Part shown: positions 54,570 to 62,684 of the stretch, one piece after another
Layout of the letters: each line of letters begins with the position of its first letter
Position numbering within the stretch: the first letter of the stretch is position 1
Assembly: GCF_005877885.1 (NCBI RefSeq)
Contig: NZ_VCHY01000006.1
Span: 186,001-250,000 of the forward strand
DNA: 64,000 bases
DNA from: Labilibacter sediminis
GTDB taxonomy: Bacteria > Bacteroidota > Bacteroidia > Bacteroidales > Marinilabiliaceae
Direction: 5' to 3'
Notes under the pieces: model-generated
The model's database searches: none
Told to the model about the DNA's origin: nothing
The model's input: the letters and a program-made list of their open reading frames with translations, nothing else
Made by a program: the position numbers and the translations under genes

Positions 54570-55394
54570 ATGACCGCTTCTCGGAATATATATCAATGCA
54601 TAAAGGCAGAAATCACTGAGGTAATAGATGAATCTCCGACTATCAAGTCATTTGTGTTGAGGCCGGAAAGGGAATTTGAATTTAAAACCGGACAATTTGT
54701 TGAATTGACCCTGGATGGTTTTGGAGAAGCACCTTTTACCCCATCGTCATCTCCTCTTGAAAAAGAGGAAATTCAGATCACTGTGATGAGAGCTGGTTAT
54801 GTTACCGAAAAAATACATCAACTTAAACCAGGTGTTATTATGGGGATCAGAGGACCTTATGGTAGAGGTTATCCGTTGGATAAGTTTTTCGATAAAGAAG
54901 TATTGGTTTTAGGAGGGGGGTGTGGATTTGCTCCATTGCGTTCTTTATTATATAACCTGAAAGCAGAAGAAGATAAAATTAAAAAACTGGTTTTTTGCTA
55001 CGGCTCAAAAACACCAGCAGAATGTATTTATAAACCATATATAAACGAATTACGGCAGGTAAAAAAGTTTGAGGTGTACAGAAGTGTAGACAGGCCGGAT
55101 GAAACCTGGACGGAAGAAGTGGGGGTGGTAACCAATCTTTTAGATAAGATAGCAATTAATGTTGATGATTCTGTAGCAGTAGTTTGTGGTCCTCCTGTAA
55201 TGATGAAATTTGGAACACTCAAATTACTTGAAATGGGGTATCCTGAAGACAATATTTATTTATCGATGGAAAAAAATATGTCGTGCGGACTAGGTAAATG
55301 CGGACATTGTATGATGGGAAAATATTTTGTGTGTAAAGATGGACCGGTATTTTCCTACGATGAGGTAAAAGATCAACCGGATATCTGGCAATAA
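54570..55394 (+). CDS. FAD/NAD(P)- and [2Fe-2S]-binding subunit similar to sulfhydrogenase gamma (HydG/PyrK class)
   Basis: A 274-residue ferredoxin-reductase-type protein. FAD domain with FxxRPxxEF-like start and MGIRGPYGRGYPL (91-103), NAD domain with GGGCGFAPLRSL (115-126) and VVCGPPVMM (204-212). The C-terminal [2Fe-2S] motif has Cys239, 244, 247 and 255. It differs from PyrK by lacking a pyrD neighbour and by its place 4 bases after the beta-like subunit. It should be the NAD(P)H end of the enzyme. Confidence 0.85.
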   Translation: MTASRNIYQCIKAEITEVIDESPTIKSFVLRPEREFEFKTGQFVELTLDGFGEAPFTPSSSPLEKEEIQITVMRAGYVTEKIHQLKPGVIMGIRGPYGRGYPLDKFFDKEVLVLGGGCGFAPLRSLLYNLKAEEDKIKKLVFCYGSKTPAECIYKPYINELRQVKKFEVYRSVDRPDETWTEEVGVVTNLLDKIAINVDDSVAVVCGPPVMMKFGTLKLLEMGYPEDNIYLSMEKNMSCGLGKCGHCMMGKYFVCKDGPVFSYDEVKDQPDIWQ

Positions 55395-55503
55395 GAAGCA
55401 AAAATAAACTATGAAACGGGCCATGAGAGCATGTTTCTCATACACGAGGATGACTACTAAATTGGCGAGTTTCATATGGCCATTAAAAGCAGATTTTAGA
55501 CAC

Positions 55504-56001
55504 ATGAAAAAAAGAATAATAATTGATTTGTCGAAATTTAGAGATTGTAAAGAAACCGGAGGATGCGATAAGCCTCAGCCTGCCGGGGTATTACTGGGAT
55601 TTCCGGATAATACTAGTTTAAAAACAATCAGGGAATTGGCAGTCTTTCAATTCACTTGCCGGAAATGTGAAGAAGCACCGTGCATGGCTGTTTGCCCTAC
55701 AGATGCATTAGAAAGAAATAGGGATGGAATAATTACAAGGGCTTTGAATCTTTGCATTTCCTGTAAATCATGTGTTACCGCTTGTCCCTTCGGTACTTTG
55801 ATGACCGATTTTTTTACATTCACTACACATGTGGATGATTATTATAACCTGGCCGATGAGGATGAACTTAGAAGATTTATTGAACAATGTCCCGAAGGAG
55901 CAGTAGAATTGACTGACAATGAGGCGTCTGGAGATGAAAATATATACCCGTTGAACGAAAAAATATTCATCAAAGAAGTTCCCTGGGATAAATTAAAATA
56001 A
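55504..56001 (+). CDS. 4Fe-4S ferredoxin subunit (HycB/CooF-like)
   Basis: Counted from the ATG at 55504 it has 165 residues. Clusters: Cys15 and Cys21, Cys52/55/60/64, Cys84/87/90/94, and Cys129. It resembles the polyferredoxin subunits that wire dehydrogenases to group-4 hydrogenases. An earlier ATG at 55411 gives 31 more residues and tighter operon spacing, but that stretch is not ferredoxin-like and contains inverted repeats (ATGAGA/TCTCAT), so I prefer 55504. Confidence 0.8.
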   Translation: MKKRIIIDLSKFRDCKETGGCDKPQPAGVLLGFPDNTSLKTIRELAVFQFTCRKCEEAPCMAVCPTDALERNRDGIITRALNLCISCKSCVTACPFGTLMTDFFTFTTHVDDYYNLADEDELRRFIEQCPEGAVELTDNEASGDENIYPLNEKIFIKEVPWDKLK

Positions 56002-56164
56002 CGGAGATGGAGGTAATACCAAATATATAACAAAATGATTGATAAAACATTTTCTTATTACAGCTGGTAAATACCGAAACAGATTCACAGGTTGATTTAT
56101 TATCAATCGTTTTGATTCGTAATCGGTGTAAATAATAACAAAGAGGATACTAAAAAACAATCCG

Positions 56165-57097
56165 ATGGTTGCTGATTTATTTTATTATTTTATCTATCCG
56201 GGATTTCTATTTACTGCTGTTGTTGGCGGTTTAATAGCAGGTGTGGACAGGAAGATTACCGCCCGCGTACAGTTTCGTAAAGGACCTCCTGTTTTGCAGC
56301 CATTTTATGACTTTTTTAAACTTTTGTTGGTAAAAGAAACCATTCTGCCAGCTAAAGGGTCTAAAATCACATTTTTATTAGCTCCTGTATTTGCCGTTTT
56401 CGGAGCATCAGCATCAGCAGTATTAATCATGTTACCGCTTTTGGGTATCGATGCCGGTTTCCGGGGAGATGTCATTGTCGTATTTTATCTGCTTACCATA
56501 CCATCGCTTTCTTATATTATTGGTGCTCTGGCCTCCGGTAATCCACTTGCTGCTATTGGAGGATCAAGGGAGATGAAATTAATCGTTAGTTACGAATTCA
56601 CTTTTATTTTGATTATAGCAGGCATCATTCTTAAAGCTGAATCAAGTACCAGTTTGTACAGGATTATTGAAGTACAACAAACCGGAAATGCTTTTATTGG
56701 TACTGCCTCAGGGGTATTGTTATTTATTGCAGCCATGTTTTGTATTCAGGCAAAACTAGGTCTTGTCCCTTTTGATATGGGTGAAGCCGAAACAGAAATA
56801 GGAGGGGGTGCTTTCATTGAGTACTCGGGTTCGGCTTATGCTCTTATTAAACTGACAAAGTATATGCTGTTTTTTACTTTGCCTGCGCTTATCATTCTCT
56901 TTTTTATGGGAGGAGTTCAATTAACCGGGATTCATATTTTATGGTCGGCTCTCAAGTTAATTGCTGTGATATTGTTGATAACACTAATAAGAAATACAAA
57001 TCCGAGATTAAAGACAGGACAGGCAATGAGGTTTTTCCTTATCTGGATGAACTTATTTGTAATCGTTGCTATAGTATTAAGTTATTTAGGGTATTAA
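56165..57097 (+). CDS. NuoH-like membrane subunit of group-4 [NiFe] hydrogenase
   Basis: A 310-residue membrane protein with about 8 transmembrane segments. It has the respiratory-chain subunit 1/HycD signature: ITARVQFRKGPPVLQPFYDF near residues 30-50 in pieces, and a charged loop DMGEAETEIGGG that links the quinone-like cavity or Fe-S arm to the membrane. In Mbh this is MbhM. It anchors the soluble NiFe module. The gap of 163 bases before it has no gene. A hairpin-rich repeat follows its stop. Confidence 0.9.
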   Translation: MVADLFYYFIYPGFLFTAVVGGLIAGVDRKITARVQFRKGPPVLQPFYDFFKLLLVKETILPAKGSKITFLLAPVFAVFGASASAVLIMLPLLGIDAGFRGDVIVVFYLLTIPSLSYIIGALASGNPLAAIGGSREMKLIVSYEFTFILIIAGIILKAESSTSLYRIIEVQQTGNAFIGTASGVLLFIAAMFCIQAKLGLVPFDMGEAETEIGGGAFIEYSGSAYALIKLTKYMLFFTLPALIILFFMGGVQLTGIHILWSALKLIAVILLITLIRNTNPRLKTGQAMRFFLIWMNLFVIVAIVLSYLGY

Positions 57098-57120
57098 AAA
57101 AATGGGTAAACGCATTTAAA

Positions 57121-57345
57121 AAAGTTTGAGTGCGAAGCTATATAATTCCGACTTAGGTTCCGCAGCTTGGGACCCACTGGTTGAAGTTGATGAAAAGAAA
57201 TAAAGGTGTTTGAGCGTAGCGAGTTCTTTATTTCTCATCAACAAGACAAAAGTGGGTAAGAGAGGAGCCCGTCGGCGGACTTTTTTGTTTACTTTTTTTG
57301 ACTGTAGAAAAAAAGTAAAAGCCACAGCGGCTTGAGCTGACGTTA
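57121..57345 (+). repeat. Hairpin-rich intergenic repeat element inside the hydrogenase operon
   Basis: The 296-base gap between the NuoH-like and NuoB-like genes holds nested inverted repeats. ACCCACT (57172-57178) pairs with AGTGGGT (57251-57257). Inside it a 17-bp arm (57186-57193 plus 57197-57205, a 3-base bulge) pairs with 57226-57242. A second hairpin has arms of 12 perfect bases (57288-57299 with 57308-57319). The element has higher GC islands than its neighbours and no ORF. It looks like one of the dispersed, non-coding repeats seen in this phylum. No target duplication could be made out. Confidence 0.6.
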
Positions 57346-57393
57346 GGGAATAATATTATCAATTGAGTTTACTGTTTATTAAAAAATAGAGTC

Positions 57394-57807
57394 GTGGGTT
57401 TTAAAGATTTTTGTTTTAAAAAATCATTGTGGCTTTTCCATTTCGGTGGCGCTTCGTGTAATAATTGCGACATTGAAATATTAGATTGTCTTACATCAAG
57501 GTATGATGTGGAACGATTTGGTATGAAGCTGGTAGGTAGTCCACGACATGCTGATGTGCTGTTGGTTAACGGTTCCATTAATAAACGTGATAAAAAGCGT
57601 TTGCTTGAAGTTTATAACCAATTGGCAAAACCGGTATTGGTAGTTGCAATAGGAGCATGCGGTTGTACAGGAGGTATTTTTGCAGAAGGGATCACTTTCG
57701 CGGGACCTGTTGACAAAATTATTCCGGTAGACGTGTACATTCCAGGTTGCCCTCCAAAGCCTGAGGCCATATTGGCAGGTATTGTTAAGTTGTTGAATAA
57801 GAAATAA
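57394..57807 (+). CDS. NuoB-like small subunit of group-4 [NiFe] hydrogenase
   Basis: A 137-residue protein with the proximal [4Fe-4S] ligands of the family: Cys22 and Cys25 (ASCNNC), Cys89/91 (GACGC) and Cys119 (PGCPPKPEAI). It lacks the extra clusters of soluble hydrogenase small subunits. The start is GTG at 57394. It follows the repeat element, so its expression may depend on read-through of that structure. It is equivalent to MbhJ/EchC. Confidence 0.92.
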   Translation: MGFKDFCFKKSLWLFHFGGASCNNCDIEILDCLTSRYDVERFGMKLVGSPRHADVLLVNGSINKRDKKRLLEVYNQLAKPVLVVAIGACGCTGGIFAEGITFAGPVDKIIPVDVYIPGCPPKPEAILAGIVKLLNKK

Positions 57808-57815
57808 GTTCCGGG

Positions 57816-58256
57816 ATGGAGAAAGAACAGTTCATTGAAAAAATTACAGCTCGGTTCGGAGATAAAATTCTTAAAGCCGAAATCATCAAAAGGAACAGAA
57901 TCCTGGTTGATGTAGACACGAATGCTATACTGGACATTGCTAATTATTTACATAACGATATACATTTCAGATTTATCATTGCTTCGGCACTCCATACAAA
58001 AGAAGGGTTTGAAATATTATATCATTTTAGTGATGATAAATCGGGAAACATAGCAAATATACATGTGGTATTACCTCATGAGAATCCCGAAATTGAATCT
58101 CTGACTCAATGTTTTGTTGCAGCTGACTGGATTGAACGTGAAATGCACGAATTATTCGGTATTACATTTTTAAATCATACTAATCCGGGAAAGCTTCTTT
58201 CAGAAGGAAACTGGGCTGAAGGAGTATACCCATACAGAAAAGATTTTACAAAATAA
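57816..58256 (+). CDS. NuoC-like subunit of group-4 [NiFe] hydrogenase
   Basis: A 146-residue protein of the respiratory-chain 30-kDa subunit family. The C-terminal segment has the family pattern ADWIEREMHELFGITF, which contacts the large subunit, and ends in YPYRKDF. It has no metal ligands. It is 8 bases after the small subunit and 6 bases before the large subunit. It corresponds to MbhK/EchD. Confidence 0.9.
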   Translation: MEKEQFIEKITARFGDKILKAEIIKRNRILVDVDTNAILDIANYLHNDIHFRFIIASALHTKEGFEILYHFSDDKSGNIANIHVVLPHENPEIESLTQCFVAADWIEREMHELFGITFLNHTNPGKLLSEGNWAEGVYPYRKDFTK

Positions 58257-58262
58257 TTACTA

Positions 58263-59456
58263 ATGAACGAGAAAAAAGTCATACCGATAGGGCCTTACCA
58301 TCCGCTTCAGGAAGAACCGGAGCTTTTTAAACTTTACTGCGAAGGTGAAATAGTGAAGGATGTTAAGTGGGAAACAGGTTATAATCATCGCGGCATCGAG
58401 AAGTTAAGCGAAAGTAAATCCTTCGATCAGTCGTTTTTTCTTGTTGAACGTATTTGTGGTATCTGTTCTACATCGCACCCCTTTGCTTTTGCAAATGCGA
58501 TGGAAGAAATCGCTGATGTAGAGGTGCCTGATCGCGCCAAGTATATCCGAAGCATTATAGGAGAGTTAGAGCGAATCCATAGCCATTTGCTATGGGTGGG
58601 ATTAGCAGGTCATTTTTTGGGTTATGACACTGTTTTTATGTGGGCCTGGAAATATAGGGAACCGGTACTCGATCTCTTCGAAATGATTTCTGGTAACAGA
58701 AACAGTTATGCTATGTTTAAGATCGGAGGTGTGAGAAGGGATATAGAAAATGCAAAAATAGCTAAAATCAGGGGAGTCCTTGATTTGGTTAAAAAGAAGA
58801 CTGATTTACTTACTGGTGCAATAATGGATGATCCCGTTATTCATGCACGAACAAAAGGTGTTGGAATTCTTAGCAAACAGGATATTATGGACTATTGTGC
58901 TGTTGGTCCTACGGCCAGGGCTTCAGGCGTAGATATAGATGTACGGAGAGATGATCCTCATGCGGCTTATCCTCTTGTAGACTGGAAAGTTATAACTGCA
59001 CAAGGGGGAGATGTTTTTGCCAAGGCAGAAGTGAGACTGCTTGAAATGTATGAATCTATAAAAATTATAGACCAGTGCCTTAAAGGGCTCGAAAAAGAAA
59101 AAGAAGGTAAAATTGAAGTAGTGGTGAAAAATATTCCGGCAGGAATAGGTACCGGACACTATGAAGCACCACGGGGAGAGGTATTTCATTTTGTGAAAAC
59201 AATTGGTACAAATTCACCGGCCAGACATAAAATACGTGCCCCGAGCTATGTGAATATTGCAACCTTCAAAAAATCATGTGTAGGCCAAACCATTTCGGAT
59301 GCGGCTATATCGCTTGCGGCTGTTGACCCTTGTTATTGTTGTACCGAACGGATGGCTGCTGTATATGATTATGGCTCTGGCGAAAGAATGATGAATGGTA
59401 TAGAGTTGGTTGAAAAGTCGAAAAGAAGGACAGAAGAAATAAGACGTAATTATTGA
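58263..59456 (+). CDS. NuoD-like catalytic large subunit of group-4 [NiFe] hydrogenase
   Basis: A 397-residue large subunit. Both NiFe-binding pairs are present: RICGIC (Cys65, Cys68) and DPCYCC (Cys357, Cys360; Cys359 is extra). This makes it an active [NiFe] hydrogenase and not a complex I subunit, which lacks these Cys. By analogy with HycE (cleavage after DPCMSCTDR), a C-terminal tail from Met364 may be removed after Arg363 once nickel is inserted. No protease of the HycI type is seen in the window. Confidence 0.94.
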   Translation: MNEKKVIPIGPYHPLQEEPELFKLYCEGEIVKDVKWETGYNHRGIEKLSESKSFDQSFFLVERICGICSTSHPFAFANAMEEIADVEVPDRAKYIRSIIGELERIHSHLLWVGLAGHFLGYDTVFMWAWKYREPVLDLFEMISGNRNSYAMFKIGGVRRDIENAKIAKIRGVLDLVKKKTDLLTGAIMDDPVIHARTKGVGILSKQDIMDYCAVGPTARASGVDIDVRRDDPHAAYPLVDWKVITAQGGDVFAKAEVRLLEMYESIKIIDQCLKGLEKEKEGKIEVVVKNIPAGIGTGHYEAPRGEVFHFVKTIGTNSPARHKIRAPSYVNIATFKKSCVGQTISDAAISLAAVDPCYCCTERMAAVYDYGSGERMMNGIELVEKSKRRTEEIRRNY

Positions 59457-59469
59457 TTGATTTTAAGTC

Positions 59470-61338
59470 ATGGACGAAGCAGGTTACATCATATTATTGC
59501 CCATTGTGGTCGGGGTTATACTTTTTATATTCCCGGATAAAGTGAAAATTGTAAAGGGGCTGATTACACTCATTATTTCACTATTAACAAGCTTTTTTGC
59601 TATTAGATTGTATCAAACCGAATCTACAATTGTAGACTTAAGTATATTCTCAGGACTGATTGCAAAAGATTCACTATTGTATGAATCCATTTCTGGTATA
59701 GGTACTTACTGTCAGTTAAACATTGATCCTTTAAGCCAGCTCATTACTTTAGGAATAAGCTTTTTTGCTGTAATTATTTCTATCTATTCAATTACAAATA
59801 TTACAAAGGAGAAAAAGCTTTATCATTTTTTCCCTTTCTTCTTAATCACTCTTGGATGTGCCATTGGCGCGGTATTATCAGATAATTTAATTCTCTTTCT
59901 TATATTCTGGGGAATACTTGGATTTACATTATACAAATTAATAAAAGGGTATGATGAAGAAAGTTCTGCTGCTGCTAAAAAAACATTAATTTTAATAGGT
60001 GCTTCCGATAGTGTTATGATTATAGGTATTGCTTTAATCGGGATGATTGCAGATACCTATAATATGTCTGAATTGAATATCAGCACATCTACAGGTATAG
60101 GGATTATGGCATTTTTAACTTTACTTGTTGGCAGCTTTACCAAAGCCGGTGCTTTTCCATTTCATACATGGATACCGGATTATACAAAAAAAGCGCCGGC
60201 TCCATCATCTGCATATTTACCGGCATCATTAGATAAATTACTGGGTATATATTTACTAGCCCGTTTATGTACCGATATTTTTACACTTAATCAATGGTTA
60301 AGCCTGATTATATTAACCCTAGGTGTTACCACTATCATTATTGCTGTATTATTGGCCCTCATACAGCACGATTATAAAAGATTACTAGGGTTTCATGCTG
60401 TTTCTCAGGTTGGTTATATGGTAGTCGGATTTGGTTTAGGAACACCTCTTGGTATTGCAGCCGGATTATTTCATATGCTAAACCATGCGTTATATAAAAG
60501 TGGGCTGTTTTTATCAGCAGGAAGTGTTTATCAACAAACAGGAAAATCAGACCTGGATGAACTAGGTGGATTATCTAAATCTATGCCGTTAACTTTTATT
60601 GCTGCCTTGGTCTTCGCATTATCTATATCCGGTATTCCACCTTTAAATGGCTTTGCCTCTAAATGGATGATTTACCAGGGGATTATAGATTTTGGAAAGC
60701 AACCGGGTATAGCTAATCAATTATGGATAATTTGGCTTGCTTTAGCAGTAATTGGATCGGCATTAACACTGGCAAGTTTTATTAAGTTTATTACAGGAAT
60801 TTTTATGGGGCGTCGGAATCCGGAATTGGAATCAGTAAAAGAGGTAAATATTTTAATGTTAATCCCCAAAATAATATTAGCCCTGATTTGTATTTCATTT
60901 GGTGCTTTTGCTACCGGATATTTCGTTCCAGAAATATTCTTTCCTGTAGTTGGTAAATTTGAATTTGTTGGTGTTTGGCAATCTTCCTTTATCTCATTGT
61001 TAGTTGTACTTTCTGTTATTCTGGGATTACTTATTTATTTATCAGGAAATATAAAAAACTTCCGGACAGCCGACAGTTTTGTTGGAGGAGAGAAATGGGA
61101 AGAAAAAGCAGCATTCCCGGTAACCGGTTTTTATGATACCATCAGAAATGCAAAAGTGTTGAAAACGATATACGATAAAGCAGAAAAAGGATGGTTTGAT
61201 ATTTACCTTCTAACTAAACACTTAGTACTAAGTTCGAATAAGGTATTAAGTAAGGTACATACTGGTGTTTTAACTGATTATGCAATCTGGATTTTTGCCG
61301 GATTAAGCATTATGCTCATAATATACTTAAGTGTTTGA
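59470..61338 (+). CDS. NuoL/MrpA-like antiporter-type membrane subunit
   Basis: A 622-residue protein with about 14-16 transmembrane helices. Family motifs are visible: FPFHTWIPDYTKKAPAPSSAYL near residues 229-250 in pieces, KRLLGFHAVSQVGYM, and HMLNHALYKSGLF with the key His and Lys. Such subunits move H+ or Na+ in complex I, Mrp and Mbh. The C-terminal end carries extra helices but no obvious lateral helix. It is 13 bases after the NiFe large subunit. Confidence 0.9.
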   Translation: MDEAGYIILLPIVVGVILFIFPDKVKIVKGLITLIISLLTSFFAIRLYQTESTIVDLSIFSGLIAKDSLLYESISGIGTYCQLNIDPLSQLITLGISFFAVIISIYSITNITKEKKLYHFFPFFLITLGCAIGAVLSDNLILFLIFWGILGFTLYKLIKGYDEESSAAAKKTLILIGASDSVMIIGIALIGMIADTYNMSELNISTSTGIGIMAFLTLLVGSFTKAGAFPFHTWIPDYTKKAPAPSSAYLPASLDKLLGIYLLARLCTDIFTLNQWLSLIILTLGVTTIIIAVLLALIQHDYKRLLGFHAVSQVGYMVVGFGLGTPLGIAAGLFHMLNHALYKSGLFLSAGSVYQQTGKSDLDELGGLSKSMPLTFIAALVFALSISGIPPLNGFASKWMIYQGIIDFGKQPGIANQLWIIWLALAVIGSALTLASFIKFITGIFMGRRNPELESVKEVNILMLIPKIILALICISFGAFATGYFVPEIFFPVVGKFEFVGVWQSSFISLLVVLSVILGLLIYLSGNIKNFRTADSFVGGEKWEEKAAFPVTGFYDTIRNAKVLKTIYDKAEKGWFDIYLLTKHLVLSSNKVLSKVHTGVLTDYAIWIFAGLSIMLIIYLSV

Positions 61339-61362
61339 TTTAACCTAAAATAGTAAACGGAA

Positions 61363-61887
61363 ATGGAAATTCTTCTGTGTGTTATCATATTATTCATGAT
61401 TATCGGAGCATTGTATTCTTTACATGCAAAGGACTTATTATCTGCTCTTATTGCATGTGGAATAGTAGGATATAGCCTTGTAATATGTTTCTTGCTTTTG
61501 AAGGCACCGGATTTAGCTATTGTTCAGATTGTGGTGGAAACCATCACATTAATATTCATGGTTGCTATTGTCCTTAACAGCACACGTGAAGAAGTAAAAA
61601 AGCAAATTACAAAACGTGCTTTTGTTAATATTGGAATTACTTTGGCAGTAACGATCGTTTTAGTTTTTTCTTTTAATACAGCAATAGAAGCACTTAATCC
61701 TTTGGGTAGTCATACTACACGAATGGCAACAGAGTATATACAGGGAGCTGATAAAACGGGTAGTGCAAATCTTGTAACTGGTGTTCTATTTGATTTCAGA
61801 GGGTATGATACTTTAGGAGAAGCTACCATTCTGTTTACTGCAGCTATTGGCGTATTAACAGTATTGCGTTTAAAAGGAAGGCAATAA
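61363..61887 (+). CDS. MbhD/MbhE-like fused membrane subunit (DUF4040 plus MbhE domain)
   Basis: A 174-residue protein with about 5 transmembrane helices. The first 80 residues fit DUF4040 (MrpA C-terminal domain, Mbh[16 protein letters not shown], then [13 protein letters not shown]). The rest resembles MbhE, with an [22 protein letters not shown] segment. In Pyrococcus these are two genes; here they are one. It belongs to the Na+/H+ antiporter module. Confidence 0.85.
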   Translation: MEILLCVIILFMIIGALYSLHAKDLLSALIACGIVGYSLVICFLLLKAPDLAIVQIVVETITLIFMVAIVLNSTREEVKKQITKRAFVNIGITLAVTIVLVFSFNTAIEALNPLGSHTTRMATEYIQGADKTGSANLVTGVLFDFRGYDTLGEATILFTAAIGVLTVLRLKGRQ

Positions 61888-61909
61888 TAACAATAAAAGG
61901 ATTAATAAC

Positions 61910-62347
61910 ATGGAAGGAATGTCGAAAATAGTAAAAACTGCTACCGGACTACTCTGCGGGGTTGTTTTTATGTATGGATTGTATATTATTACTCACGGTC
62001 ATCTTACTCCAGGTGGAGGGTTTGCAGGTGGTGTTTTGGTGGCTGGTTCATTCATTCTCCTTATACTGGCTTATGGAAGCGATGTACTTATGCTAAGGAA
62101 GGAAGAGACAGAGAGTTCGGTTACAGAAAGCAGCGCAATTCTGATTGTGTTAATCCTGGCTGTTATTGGAATGTTTGCCGGAGGTGCAGCTTTTATGAAT
62201 AATTATTTCCAGTTTGGAGAAGTCGGAGAATTGATTAGTGCCGGTGTAATCCCACTTTACAACATATTTATTGGTATGGAAGTCGCATCAGCATTACTAA
62301 CTATATTTCTGGCATTTGTAATTTATAAAAAAGAAGTATTGAAATGA
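61910..62347 (+). CDS. MbhF/MnhB-like membrane subunit
   Basis: A 145-residue protein of the MnhB family with four helices and the signature HGHLTPGGGFAGGVL (about residues 28-42). It is part of the Mrp-type antiporter module. Its last four bases (ATGA) are shared with the start of the next gene, so the two are translationally coupled. Confidence 0.92.
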   Translation: MEGMSKIVKTATGLLCGVVFMYGLYIITHGHLTPGGGFAGGVLVAGSFILLILAYGSDVLMLRKEETESSVTESSAILIVLILAVIGMFAGGAAFMNNYFQFGEVGELISAGVIPLYNIFIGMEVASALLTIFLAFVIYKKEVLK

Positions 62348-62682
62348 TGGCTTATATCTTATGTTTCATATTATTTCTTGTAGGGCTCTATGGTGTGTTA
62401 ACCAAAAGGAATTTGATAAAGATCGTTATTGGATTTTCTATCATGGAGTTTAGTGTATTTCTTTTTCTGGTAATGATAGGATATATAGATGGAGCGCAGG
62501 CGCCTATACTTATTGAAGGAATGAAAAATACTGAATTTGTAGATCCGTTGCCCCAGGCCATGGTATTAACGGCTATTGTAATCGGACTGGCTACAACAGC
62601 TATGCTATTGGCTATTGCTATCCGCATCTATAAAAAATACGGAACATTTGATATCACAAAAATCAATAATCTAAGAGGGTAG
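62344..62682 (+). CDS. MbhG/MnhC/NuoK-like membrane subunit
   Basis: A 112-residue three-helix protein of the NuoK/MnhC family. It has IGFSIMEFSVFLFL and the conserved DPLPQAMVLTAIVIGLATTAMLLA stretch (in pieces) with the membrane Glu and Pro residues. It overlaps the preceding gene by 4 bases and is 2 bases before the next one. Confidence 0.93.
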   Translation: MMAYILCFILFLVGLYGVLTKRNLIKIVIGFSIMEFSVFLFLVMIGYIDGAQAPILIEGMKNTEFVDPLPQAMVLTAIVIGLATTAMLLAIAIRIYKKYGTFDITKINNLRG

Positions 62683-62684
62683 TT

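Noticed and set aside
55411-55503. 31-residue N-terminal extension of the ferredoxin subunit
   Set aside because: The stretch is not ferredoxin-like and its DNA holds short inverted repeats. It is kept as an alternative start only.
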